DNA of 8,322 nt from Pedobacter sp. UBA1654 (GTDB lineage: Bacteria; Bacteroidota; Bacteroidia; Sphingobacteriales; Sphingobacteriaceae). The notes under the pieces are model-generated. The model did not search any database and was not told where the DNA came from. It saw nothing but the letters and a program-made list of their open reading frames with translations. Positions 1-7,636 of the stretch are shown here, piece after piece; positions within the stretch are counted from its first letter, which is position 1; each line of letters starts with the position of its first letter. Location: contig DCLG01000109.1 of NCBI GenBank assembly GCA_002320935.1, positions 66,365-74,686 of the forward strand, in the 5' to 3' direction. Made by a program: the position numbers and the translations under genes.

Positions 1-864
1 CGCCATGCCCATTGCCACAGCCTCACCATGTGTAATATTGAAATTGCTGAGCTGCTCCAGCTTATGTGCCGACCAGTGGCCGAAATCCAGGGGCCTTGAC
101 GAGCCTCGTTCGAAGGGGTCCAAGCTGGAAATGTGCTCCATATGCAGCTGCGCACAGCGCTTAATCAGATGGTCCGTGCTGTCCATATCTCTATTCAAGA
201 GCTTATTGGCATGTTCTTCCATCCAGTCAAAGAATTCCTGATCTTTAATTAGTGCAACTTTTATTGCCTCTGCTATGCCGGAGCGGAAATCGCGATTGCT
301 TAGTGTAAGCAGAAATCGCATATCATTAAATACTACAGAAGGTGGCGCAAAAGTGCCCAGAAAGTTCTTTTTACCTTTGTAGTTGACACCATTTTTGACA
401 CCAATACCAGAATCATTCTGCGACAAAACTGTGGTTGGGATACGGATGTGGCGGATCCCCCGGTGCGCAACAGCAGCTGCATAACCTACAAGATCCAGTA
501 TGGCACCGCCACCCACTGCAGCGATATAGCTGTGCCGGTCGATGCCCTTCGTATTCACCGCTTCAATGATCCTGTCTAACACTGCAGCATCGTTCTTCGA
601 CGCCTCTCCTCCCGGAACAAAGAGGATGTCTTCGACAAGCTGGACCTCCCGATGCACCCTGAAGTAAGCGATTATGGCGGTCTCCAGAGCCGGATTAGCT
701 TCTGCCAGTCCAGCATCCACTACAAACAGGATTTTCTTATGTGCAGCTTCGTGTTCTGCCTTAAAAAAGTTTGCCAGGCAAAAGTTATCGGAATCAAATA
801 GTCCATCTGTAAAAAAGACCTTGTATTCAAACCGTATGCTAAATGATTGTTGTAAAAATTCCAT
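1..864 (-). CDS. eboD: EboD, 3-dehydroquinate-synthase-like sugar phosphate cyclase (3' end outside window)
   Basis: The reading frame starts at an ATG at 864-862, 13 bases after the eboC stop, and runs 288 codons without a stop to base 1, so the C-terminus is missing (AroB-like proteins are usually about 350-390 residues). Family features seen: the NAD-binding GGGAILD (118-124) followed by RGIRHIRIPTT (135-145); D151, K157 and N161 in the stretch matching DSSVGGKTxVN of dehydroquinate synthase; SGIAEAIK with E199; FGH with H263; and HGEAVAMGM with H279. E199, H263 and H279 match the three zinc ligands of dehydroquinate synthase. Known of the family: NAD- and metal-dependent cyclisation of a phosphorylated ketose into a carbocycle. 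Differences from true AroB (GVKN for GGKT, LDFGHWSAH for LNFGHTxGH) and the ebo context argue for a dedicated cyclitol-type cyclase rather than the shikimate enzyme. The substrate is unknown. It is cytosolic, with no signal peptide. Confidence 0.9.
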   Translation of the reverse strand, partial: MEFLQQSFSIRFEYKVFFTDGLFDSDNFCLANFFKAEHEAAHKKILFVVDAGLAEANPALETAIIAYFRVHREVQLVEDILFVPGGEASKNDAAVLDRIIEAVNTKGIDRHSYIAAVGGGAILDLVGYAAAVAHRGIRHIRIPTTVLSQNDSGIGVKNGVNYKGKKNFLGTFAPPSVVFNDMRFLLTLSNRDFRSGIAEAIKVALIKDQEFFDWMEEHANKLLNRDMDSTDHLIKRCAQLHMEHISSLDPFERGSSRPLDFGHWSAHKLEQLSNFNITHGEAVAMGMA

Positions 865-877
865 GATGATGATCTGA

Positions 878-1756
878 CTAGGTGACTGCGAAGGACTTGC
901 TCAGCCAAAGGGAGAGTGGTAATAGAATAACAATAACCAGCGCGAGCTCCCAAATACCGAAAGCGCCCGCCCAGGAGGCATTAAGTAAGATTAATGCTAT
1001 AACACCCGCTTTTACAGCCTTTCCGATGTTCTCTGGGCTGGGGAGCTTATGGGCTCTGATTAAAGGTTTAAAGATCATCAGTACAAAAGGAACCAAAAAA
1101 ATGAGTGTCAGTTCAATGTTCTGCAGAGAAACTGAAACGCCAAGAATACTGATGATGACAATGGAATATAAAATCGCAGCAAAGGTTAGCATATTTCTAT
1201 TCCCGCCATGTACTTCACCCCTGCTAACAACTGTTATTGAGGCAATATAAAGAAGCGGGATCAAACCCAGAAACCACCAATCTTCAATCTCCGATGCAAC
1301 AATACTCAAACCCAGCATGAGGTTTAGCCCCCGGCAAAGCCCCATGTTTAATGGGCCCCAAATGGTATAATGTTTGGCCCATCGGTTATAGCTTAAGCAT
1401 GCAAGCACAATGGCAATGGCAATGGCGAATGATGCCGGCTGAAAAAGCGCCGCAGCTGAAATGCCTATAGCAAAGAATAAACTTCCGAATGCAATCGCTT
1501 CCGATAAGGAGACCATACCACTTGGAATCGGACGTTCAGGCCGTTCAATAGCATCCAAACCGGCATCGAATACATCATTAAAGATGATACCGCCACTATA
1601 TAGCCCAATGGTGGAAATACAAAGCAGCAGTACGGGCAAGTAATTATCTGAATTGATTAAATAACCAGAAATGGCAATACCGGCAAGCACATCTGCTACT
1701 GCTGTTACCACATTTGCAAGCCGCATCAACCTGACCAATCCCAATACCCTTGCCAT
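878..1756 (-). CDS. eboC: EboC, UbiA-like membrane prenyltransferase
   Basis: This 292-residue protein is very hydrophobic, with roughly eight to nine membrane helices, the normal size and shape of the UbiA superfamily. The first aspartate-rich motif is clear: N60-D61-xx-D64-xxx-D68 followed by RPERPIPSG (72-80), which in the family binds the Mg-diphosphate of the prenyl donor. The region of the second aspartate-rich motif reads SRGEVHGGNR (178-187), with E181 and no aspartate. Known: UbiA proteins attach isoprenoid chains to aromatic or other acceptors in the membrane. EboC is the UbiA-like member of the ebo cluster, and its donor and acceptor have not been established. The ATG at 1756 lies 5 bases after the eboB stop and gives the usual short charged N-terminus before helix 1; eboD follows 13 bases downstream. 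It presumably acts on the product of EboD or a related polar metabolite, which is inference from context. Residues 111-116 (AIAIAI) are encoded by a CAATGG tandem repeat. Confidence 0.92.
   Translation of the reverse strand: MARVLGLVRLMRLANVVTAVADVLAGIAISGYLINSDNYLPVLLLCISTIGLYSGGIIFNDVFDAGLDAIERPERPIPSGMVSLSEAIAFGSLFFAIGISAAALFQPASFAIAIAIVLACLSYNRWAKHYTIWGPLNMGLCRGLNLMLGLSIVASEIEDWWFLGLIPLLYIASITVVSRGEVHGGNRNMLTFAAILYSIVIISILGVSVSLQNIELTLIFLVPFVLMIFKPLIRAHKLPSPENIGKAVKAGVIALILLNASWAGAFGIWELALVIVILLPLSLWLSKSFAVT
1408..1425. repeat. CAATGG hexanucleotide tandem repeat inside eboC
   Basis: Three exact copies of CAATGG in a row, followed by a near-copy (cgaatg). They encode Ala-Ile dipeptides at residues 111-116 in a membrane helix of EboC. 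Gain or loss of a unit would keep the frame and lengthen or shorten the helix by two residues. Confidence 0.7.
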
Positions 1757-1761
1757 AATGG

Positions 1762-2748
1762 TTAAGCTATAATGATGTTGTTTCGGTCTATTCTCGGTTG
1801 CTGCCCACCACGTAAGACTGAGTTGCTTTCAAACTTCTGTCCCTGATCCACTTCCCTGACCTGATCGAAATCTTTCTCATGGATCTGTCCACTTTGTGCG
1901 AAAGCGGTGATCGCATTCCGGTAGGTAACCAGCTCAATGTCTTCTAAAGCAATGCCGCGCAATTTCATCAGGGCTGCCGACTTCGGTACCGCCAATGGAT
2001 CGCTAATGCCCCAATCAGCGGCGGAATTGATCATGATTCTTTCCGATCCGTACTGTTTCATGATCTCTATCATACGCTCATTACCCATCTTGGTAAAAGG
2101 ATAAATCGTAAATGCAGCCCAGAAACCACGATCCAGCACCTCCTTAACCGTCTCTTCGTTGTTGTGGTCAATAATTATCGAAGCTGGCGAAAGTCCATGC
2201 TCCATAGCAATGTCCATACTCCTGCTAGTGCCCCGTTTTTTATCACGGTGTGGCGTATGCACCTGTACGGGTAAGCCTGCTTCTTTTGCAAGCTCAAGCT
2301 GTAATCTATAGTATTTTTCTTCTGCTACGGTTTGATCATCGAAGCCGATCTCACCAATTCCCACTACCCCTTCCTTGTAGACATACGACGGGAGCAATTC
2401 CATGACCTGTTCTGCCAGGGCTTCATTATTAGCCTCCCTGGAGTTCAGTCCGATGGTGCAGTAATGTTTGATCCCAAACTGCGAGGAGCGAAAGCGTTCC
2501 CAACCGATCAGACTACTATAATAATCACGGAAGCTGTCAACGCCCGTCCTTGGCTGACCCAACCAGAACGCAGGTTCAATGAGTGCAACGACCCCTGCAT
2601 CAGCCATTGCTTGATAGTCGTCCGTGGTACGGGACGTCATGTGCACATGCGGGTCAAAAAAACGCATGCCATTAATAGCACTCAGGTCAAGATTCGTATG
2701 GGTCCTTGTTCCCTGATTTCTTTCATTTAAATTGTCATTGCAACACAT
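1762..2748 (-). CDS. eboB: EboB, TatD-like metal-dependent hydrolase
   Basis: This 328-residue TIM-barrel amidohydrolase-fold protein carries the full set of TatD-type metal ligands in order: HxH (DPHVH, H34 and H36), E133 in GIGEIGF, H164 in QVHTPH, H195 in IIDHNNEE and D245 in NSAADWG. TatD proteins are two-metal hydrolases, some of them DNases. EboB is the ebo-cluster branch, and its substrate is unknown, so nuclease activity should not be assumed. The MTSRTTDDY stretch after HxH and the NSAADWGISDP stretch fit EboB as I remember it. The ATG at 2748 is 3 bases after the eboA stop, which fits tight coupling, but it gives a 27-residue polar leader. The ATG at 2667 (M28, just before FFDPHVH) is a plausible alternative that would start at the usual place for the family. 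There is no signal peptide, so it is cytosolic. The tail after about 300 is polar and probably variable. Confidence 0.92.
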   Translation of the reverse strand: MCCNDNLNERNQGTRTHTNLDLSAINGMRFFDPHVHMTSRTTDDYQAMADAGVVALIEPAFWLGQPRTGVDSFRDYYSSLIGWERFRSSQFGIKHYCTIGLNSREANNEALAEQVMELLPSYVYKEGVVGIGEIGFDDQTVAEEKYYRLQLELAKEAGLPVQVHTPHRDKKRGTSRSMDIAMEHGLSPASIIIDHNNEETVKEVLDRGFWAAFTIYPFTKMGNERMIEIMKQYGSERIMINSAADWGISDPLAVPKSAALMKLRGIALEDIELVTYRNAITAFAQSGQIHEKDFDQVREVDQGQKFESNSVLRGGQQPRIDRNNIIIA

Positions 2749-2751
2749 ATC

Positions 2752-3438
2752 CTATCCTTCTAATAATCTATAAAGTTCCGGATTAACACTTCGGCCCGCA
2801 GCAACACGTTCCTGCACATAATCAGCCAGGGTTGTTTTAAGTGCAGGATTAAGCCTGGTTTGCAGGCCATAGATCCGGGTAACTGTTTTTTCTGTAAAAA
2901 ATGCTTTCAAAATCATCTGGTTCCATGAAGCTTCCGGGAGGTAATTAGCAGGATAGGGATTATGATACATAATGGCCTCCAGCACGTTGCCCATATTACT
3001 CCTGATCCCCTCCTCACAACGCCGGACCCAATGCTCAGGGTACTGCAGTAAAGGCAGCGATTTATAAAGCGCTACCAGCTCATTCAGCTCCGCAGCCATA
3101 AACAGCCGCTCAATGGCTGTAACATAAGAACCCATGTCATGCCCCGGAACTTGCGCCAGGATCCATACCCTGCATAAAGTTTCAACCGTCCAGTCGCCCA
3201 TGTTATAGCCAGGAATAAAAGCCTCCATTTCTTGTATTGCTTTATCCTGAGCACCCAATAGCTCCTTTGTCGCGTATCGGGGAATCTGTGCAAAGACCCT
3301 GCTAAGCTGCCCGTTCTTTTCTCCTTTTTGTATTTCTGCCCCGCTTTCACATAACCATTGGTAAGCATCTCTGGTAAGCCTGGTTTCCAGGAAGTAGGTA
3401 AACAGGTCTTCCGTTTGTTCTCTCATTTCAATGTTCAT
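2752..3438 (-). CDS. eboA: EboA family protein of unknown activity
   Basis: This is a soluble 228-residue protein, predicted largely alpha-helical. It is recognised as EboA from the conserved C-terminal half: LLQYPEHWVRRCEEGIRSNM (130-149), EAIMYHNPYPANYL (154-167) and WNQMILKAFF (172-181). An earlier conserved stretch is PGYNMGDWTVETLCRVW (76-92). Many EboA proteins are about this length, so the gene looks complete. No catalytic residue set or cofactor motif is recognisable, and the activity of EboA is not known. The start could be the ATG at 3438 or the one four codons later at 3426; neither has a strong ribosome binding site. It follows the TMEM220-like gene by 7 bases and precedes eboB by 3 bases, so it is cotranscribed with both. 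There is no signal peptide and no membrane segment, so it should act in the cytosol with EboB and EboD. Confidence 0.9.
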   Translation of the reverse strand: MNIEMREQTEDLFTYFLETRLTRDAYQWLCESGAEIQKGEKNGQLSRVFAQIPRYATKELLGAQDKAIQEMEAFIPGYNMGDWTVETLCRVWILAQVPGHDMGSYVTAIERLFMAAELNELVALYKSLPLLQYPEHWVRRCEEGIRSNMGNVLEAIMYHNPYPANYLPEASWNQMILKAFFTEKTVTRIYGLQTRLNPALKTTLADYVQERVAAGRSVNPELYRLLEG

Positions 3439-3445
3439 GTTTCTT

Positions 3446-3817
3446 CTAAACTATGGTGATACAGTAGTTCACAGCGAGTGCCGCACTGATGATCAGCAGA
3501 CCAAAGAATTCCCTTGTTTTCTCGATGTAAGGCTTAGTAGCCTGCATACTCTCCACCAGGCTCGGTCGCCCATAAACCTTAATCCAGTCCATTACGCCAT
3601 CTTTACTGAAAAAGAGCCGAACTGCGTAAATCAAATAAATTGATATCGTGATCAGGTAGATAACTGGGAAAAATAATTGCAAAGCGGCCAGGCCGCATAA
3701 GCCTGCCGCAAGCAGATATATTGGCACCCATAGCCAGGAATCCCCATCATTCAGGTTCACATAAGCAAAGCCCATAAAGGAAACACAGAAAATCGCGTTC
3801 AGGATCGTCAGCAGCAT
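3446..3817 (-). CDS. TMEM220-family small membrane protein
   Basis: This is a 123-residue integral membrane protein with four predicted helices at about 3-20, 28-47, 51-70 and 105-121. Two stretches match the TMEM220 family as I recall it from the human protein: FAYVNLNDGDSWLWVPIY (17-34), equivalent to the VQVNDPDAEVWVVVY region, and EKTREFFGLLIISA (99-112), equivalent to EEGRELSGLVIITA. The N-D-x-D charges between helices 1 and 2 are therefore probably functional. The function of the family is unknown. I chose the ATG at 3817, which places the first residues directly before helix 1; an in-frame TTG at 3841 would add eight polar residues and is less likely. It ends 7 bases before eboA, so it belongs to the ebo transcript, and it may be a membrane partner of EboC or a transport accessory, which is inference only. 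Confidence 0.82.
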   Translation of the reverse strand: MLLTILNAIFCVSFMGFAYVNLNDGDSWLWVPIYLLAAGLCGLAALQLFFPVIYLITISIYLIYAVRLFFSKDGVMDWIKVYGRPSLVESMQATKPYIEKTREFFGLLIISAALAVNYCITIV

Positions 3818-3894
3818 ATATACTTGGTCTTCTATGCACAATTAACTAATTATCCGATAGTTCTGCTTCTAAATTTTGTAACAAATAGAATATA

Positions 3895-5265
3895 CTACAG
3901 TTCCTTTATTTTAATGCTCCTGAATGCGACATGGTTGCCGTGGTCCTGAAGCAGAATATGCCCTTGTGGTGCCAGCCCAAAGTCCTTCCAGTCTTTGTAT
4001 TTACTGATCTGTACCAGTGCCTTAAACTCCTCAGATCCACGTTTATACTCCAGCACCTTAAAGCCATTTAACCAATGTTCTACCCTGTTGTCAGGGTAAA
4101 CACGGATAAGTCCACGGTTCCACTCACCAATTTTGCGCTGTGCGTTTACAATTTTCTTACTGGTAATCAAATCATATAGCGATGCGAGTGTACGGTTTCC
4201 ATCACGGCCGAGCTTTGCATCCGGATGTTTCTGATCATCCAGAATCTGATACTCAAGGCCAATTGCCGAGCCTTGTGTTTTCTCTGCTAGGGTTACAAAA
4301 TACTTAACCCCGCTGTTGGCACCTTCAGCAAGCTTGAAGTCAAACTTCAATTCAAAAGCCTTATATTGTTTTTCGGTAACAATATCGCCTCCATTCGTAG
4401 ACTCCTGCCCGTTGGCTTCCTGCACATGCAATTCTCCGTTTTTAATGCTCCAGCCACTTTCAGGAAACTTCGTTCTGGTTTTCGCACTCAGCCATCCCTT
4501 CGTTGTTTTGCCATCCCAAAGCATCTTATAACCTTCATGCTGTTCTTGTGCAGAAAGATCGTTTGGCACCAAATTCACGACAAAGATGTTGTCCATCTTC
4601 GAGGGTTTCAAGTTTGCTGTTTGAATGCGGATGTTTCTCCAGCGGATCTGCATACCTGGCTTCATATCGCCATAAATTCCATGCACCTGCAAGGCAATGA
4701 AGCCAGACGGTGTCATGTTATCAACCACATTGGCGGTCGGCACCCCATTTACCCATGTGCGGATAGAATTTCCAATGCACTCTACCCGGTACTTATTCCA
4801 GGCGCCCCTCTTAAAAGCTTTCTGGCCTTTAGGGTTGATATCAAGGGGATACAACCAGCCTCTTCGTGCTTCATCATAAACACCTCCGCTCCAGGCTCTG
4901 TCAGATGGATCTACCTCTACTTGATACCCATGTACTCTGTGGTTCTGATAATCTGCTTTGCTTTCACTTCTGATCTGAATACCTGAATTCATTCCATTGT
5001 CTACCTGCAAGTCCAGCTCCAGAATGAAATCCCCATATTTCTCTTTGGTGGCTAAGAAGGAGTTTGGCTCCTTGGGTACTGTGGTGCCAATAATTTCACC
5101 GTTTTTAACCTCGTAGGTTGCCTTTCCATTCAACTGCTCCCAGCCATCCAGGTCTTTACCGTTGAACAGGGATTTCCAGCCACCAGATTGTTGCTGCGTT
5201 TGTTGTGCACTACAGCTTCCAGAATAACAGAACACTGCCAGAATCAGTAATTTACTTAGGTTCAT
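3895..5265 (-). CDS. Exported tandem DUF1080 (3-keto-disaccharide hydrolase-like) protein
   Basis: This 456-residue protein has two consecutive DUF1080 (PF06439) domains. Domain 1 covers about 28-216 (W30, LFNGKDLDGW 33-42, GYQVEVDP 113-120, GAWNKYRV 154-161, WVNG 171-174, IALQVHG 190-196, WRNIRIQ). Domain 2 covers about 245-456 (LWDGKTTKGW, GLEYQILDD 336-344, GEWN, HWLNG 397-401, ILLQDHGNHVAFRSIKI). The N-terminus has lysine at 5, a hydrophobic core and then SGSCSAQQ: either signal peptidase I cleavage after A20 or a poor lipobox at C18, so it is exported to the periplasm or outer surface. DUF1080 proteins have a lectin-like beta-sandwich fold. Some act on 3-keto-glycosides produced by Gfo/Idh/MocA oxidoreductases, so the divergent oxidoreductase in this window is a sensible functional partner. 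Which of the two domains is active cannot be told from sequence. The gene lies 50 bases after the cytochrome gene and 77 bases before the TMEM220-like gene. Confidence 0.9.
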   Translation of the reverse strand: MNLSKLLILAVFCYSGSCSAQQTQQQSGGWKSLFNGKDLDGWEQLNGKATYEVKNGEIIGTTVPKEPNSFLATKEKYGDFILELDLQVDNGMNSGIQIRSESKADYQNHRVHGYQVEVDPSDRAWSGGVYDEARRGWLYPLDINPKGQKAFKRGAWNKYRVECIGNSIRTWVNGVPTANVVDNMTPSGFIALQVHGIYGDMKPGMQIRWRNIRIQTANLKPSKMDNIFVVNLVPNDLSAQEQHEGYKMLWDGKTTKGWLSAKTRTKFPESGWSIKNGELHVQEANGQESTNGGDIVTEKQYKAFELKFDFKLAEGANSGVKYFVTLAEKTQGSAIGLEYQILDDQKHPDAKLGRDGNRTLASLYDLITSKKIVNAQRKIGEWNRGLIRVYPDNRVEHWLNGFKVLEYKRGSEEFKALVQISKYKDWKDFGLAPQGHILLQDHGNHVAFRSIKIKEL

Positions 5266-5315
5266 ATCTATTTAGATTTGGGTTTTATTGCTTTAGATTT
5301 TTAAGTATGCTGGAT

Positions 5316-7616
5316 TTATTTGGTTAAAGTATTGCTATTTAGCTCCTCTACAGTGAATGCCTTGTCCCGGCCTTTGAGCTGCGCTCTTACATTGGTTACT
5401 TCCTGCTGATTAACCTTATCGGCTTTATTGCTGCCGTATGCTCTTATATAGCTTAGTAGTTGCGCAATATCCTCGTCAGAGAACTCCATACTGTTTCCAA
5501 TTCCCGGCATATCGCCCATGATTTCCGGCTTGGTATACAGGTGCTTGTTCACTTCTACCGGCCCCGTCATTCCGTACAGGACAATCGCAATCAGTCGTTC
5601 TTTCTTTCCGGTAACCCATTCAGATTTATTTAGCGGGGGTGCAAGCGATTTTATGCCATTCAAGTCTGCACCATGGCAGGTCTGGCAACTGGTCCGGAAC
5701 AATGCTGCGCCTCTTGGAAACTTCCGCTCCATCTCCCTCGGATCGGTGTTGTTCAATGCATTAAACTTATTGGTGACAATGGTTTTCAGCTGTTTATTTA
5801 TTGCAAGAGCCGTATCCGGAAGTTGTGTAAGCATTTGCTTCTGATAGGCTTCCTCCCTGCCCTCCAGGTTGGTGATCAGCGCATCAGCAACAAACTTGTC
5901 GTTCGCGTATGTTTTAGCCAGATGATTCAACATCTCATCAGCGGCGTTCCTATCATATTTACGGATAGTATGTGCCAGGTAGGCCAGATATGGCGCAGCA
6001 AGCTTGTTATTGCGGACTGCAGGTGCATTTAGGGCGTTGATATAAGCCGGAGCCGTCTCTTCATTGATCATTGCAGGAATGACACTCAATGCTTGCATGT
6101 TTACTGGCCATGATTTCACTTTCAAGTTGGCGAGAACTTCCGGCTGGGTTAGCGCATGTAGCCCTTCAAGCGTCCATAAAGCATGCATTCTCGCATACAT
6201 ATTGTTCGATTTCAAAGATTTTCTTAAAGCTGGAACCACATCCATGTTCTTACGATCCACCAAGATCTGTTGTGCACGATCCCGGATCCAGCCATTCCTG
6301 TCGGAAAGCAACCGGACCAATGCCTGCGGATCTTCCGGCATGGAGCGGAAAGCCGGCTTTTTACCTTTGGGCACAACCTTATAGATCCTGCCGCAAACCA
6401 GTGGCAAGGTTAAATCACGTTTCTTAATCTCACTTTTAAGATACGGAGTAAGATAGGTTTTGTGCTGAATGATACCCCGGTACATATCTACAACGTACAT
6501 CGCGCCATCCGGGCCATCATGCAGGTTCACCGGCCTGAAACGTTCATCAACGCTGGATATAAATTCTTTTCCCTCATAGGCTTGCGATCCTTTTGCATGA
6601 TATCCACTGTCCAGGTTCATGATGTTTCGTTTCACCAGGTTTCCAGCAGGTTCAGCTACAAAGGAATTTAAACGATAGTCAGAATTAAAAAGATCTCCAC
6701 GGTAAATCAGCGGCCCGCAGGCGGCTGTGAAATTCACCAGCCGCTGCGCAGTATCCAGCACACCAGGCAAGTACCCGCGGTTTACACCAGGCGTTGCATG
6801 CGCGGGATATACCCGGTTATCTGGCACAACAGCCATGTTATACCCTGCAACTTCACGTTGATTTTTGTTTGTCGCGCCCAATCCCGGAGTAAAATAATCA
6901 CCGATCACGTTTGCAGAGTTGTGGTTATAGAACAGGCGTCCATAATTATCCTGACTGATGCCCCATTGCCCTCTGAAATGCGTGTTTTCAATGATCCAGC
7001 GGTCTCCATCCTTTTTATAGCGTTTGGCAGATTTCGCATTGTAGATCCAGTTGTCCATTCCGCGCAATAATCCGTTCGGTTGATGTTCCACATTGCCCTC
7101 ATCTGCATAAAGACTGTCTACCAGCACCTTTTTACCGGGTTTATCATTCTTGATCTCATAGTACCAGAGATAAGGTGGTTCTCCAACAAGCAGACCGTCT
7201 TCAATCAAACACAATGCCCTTGGTAAACGCAAGCTATCCAGAAACACTTTACGATTGTCCATTTCACCATCCTGATCTTCATCTTCCAGAATGACCACTG
7301 TTCCGCTGGGCGCATCTTCCCCTGTACCCAGGGTATCAGGCATAAAGCCATTCATTTCAAGCGCCCAGATTCTGCTTTGGTTATCAAAGGTTAGCGCTAC
7401 CGGAGCACTGATCAATGGTTCGGAAGCAATCAGCTGGACCTCAAATCCATCTTCAACCGTCATGTTATCAAGGGAAGCCTCGGCAGACAAGGGGTCTGTT
7501 TTGCATTGGCTGCAAAAGATGCTTACTGTAAATAAGCTTAATAAGATCAGAATATTTTTAAGACTTAGACTAGCCACACCCTTTGGGTTGTGCTGTATCC
7601 ACTGCTTTATGCTCAT
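5316..7616 (-). CDS. Membrane-anchored propeller-HEAT-cytochrome c protein (PVC-type heme-binding CxxCH family)
   Basis: This 766-residue protein has three parts. Residues 1-38 are a charged start and hydrophobic helix (about 21-36) ending in FCSQCKTD; this is an uncleaved anchor or a non-canonical lipoprotein signal at C35 or C38. Residues about 50-415 form a propeller-like domain of the glucose/sorbosone dehydrogenase type found in planctomycete-like proteins, with the typical GYNMAVVPDNRVYPAHATPG and HDGPDGAMYVVDMYRGII stretches. Residues about 425-590 look like HEAT repeats. The C-terminus is a class I cytochrome c with C644-x-x-C647-H648 and a probable distal Met in GDMPGIG (M703), followed by EEDIAQLLSYIR-like sequence. 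It should bind one haem in the periplasm and pass electrons from oxidation of a sugar or other substrate. The substrate is unknown. It heads the large minus-strand run, with DUF1080 following 50 bases later. The ATG at 7616 is the only Met start before residue 52. Confidence 0.9.
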   Translation of the reverse strand: MSIKQWIQHNPKGVASLSLKNILILLSLFTVSIFCSQCKTDPLSAEASLDNMTVEDGFEVQLIASEPLISAPVALTFDNQSRIWALEMNGFMPDTLGTGEDAPSGTVVILEDEDQDGEMDNRKVFLDSLRLPRALCLIEDGLLVGEPPYLWYYEIKNDKPGKKVLVDSLYADEGNVEHQPNGLLRGMDNWIYNAKSAKRYKKDGDRWIIENTHFRGQWGISQDNYGRLFYNHNSANVIGDYFTPGLGATNKNQREVAGYNMAVVPDNRVYPAHATPGVNRGYLPGVLDTAQRLVNFTAACGPLIYRGDLFNSDYRLNSFVAEPAGNLVKRNIMNLDSGYHAKGSQAYEGKEFISSVDERFRPVNLHDGPDGAMYVVDMYRGIIQHKTYLTPYLKSEIKKRDLTLPLVCGRIYKVVPKGKKPAFRSMPEDPQALVRLLSDRNGWIRDRAQQILVDRKNMDVVPALRKSLKSNNMYARMHALWTLEGLHALTQPEVLANLKVKSWPVNMQALSVIPAMINEETAPAYINALNAPAVRNNKLAAPYLAYLAHTIRKYDRNAADEMLNHLAKTYANDKFVADALITNLEGREEAYQKQMLTQLPDTALAINKQLKTIVTNKFNALNNTDPREMERKFPRGAALFRTSCQTCHGADLNGIKSLAPPLNKSEWVTGKKERLIAIVLYGMTGPVEVNKHLYTKPEIMGDMPGIGNSMEFSDEDIAQLLSYIRAYGSNKADKVNQQEVTNVRAQLKGRDKAFTVEELNSNTLTK

Positions 7617-7636
7617 GCGAAGTATATATTTGGTTG

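Noticed and set aside
5..953. Short open frames on the plus strand at 5-241 and 674-877 and a minus-strand frame at 720-953
   Set aside because: All overlap the EboD frame (864 to 1), which has clear family motifs throughout; the minus-strand 77-residue frame is an out-of-frame reading across the eboC/eboD junction.
3818..3841. TTG at 3841 as start of the TMEM220-like protein
   Set aside because: It would add eight polar residues before helix 1; the ATG at 3817 matches the family's N-terminus better.
3818..3894. Internal promoter or terminator between DUF1080 and the TMEM220-like gene
   Set aside because: TTTG is present on the minus strand but no TAnnTTTG at the right distance; the only symmetry is the short TTTGTAACAAA at 3875-3885, with no GC-rich stem and T-run.
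4366..4986. A 206-codon open frame on the plus strand, antisense to the DUF1080 gene
   Set aside because: It has no recognisable motif and lies wholly opposite conserved DUF1080 coding sequence, so it is a shadow.
5271..5300. Direct repeat TTTAGATTT (5271-5279 and 5292-5300) in the cytochrome/DUF1080 gap
   Set aside because: Nine AT-rich bases repeated in a short AT-rich spacer are expected by chance; no associated signal was seen.
5316..7616. Canonical lipoprotein signal in the cytochrome protein
   Set aside because: The cysteines at 35 and 38 are not preceded by a normal lipobox, so lipidation is mentioned only as a possibility.
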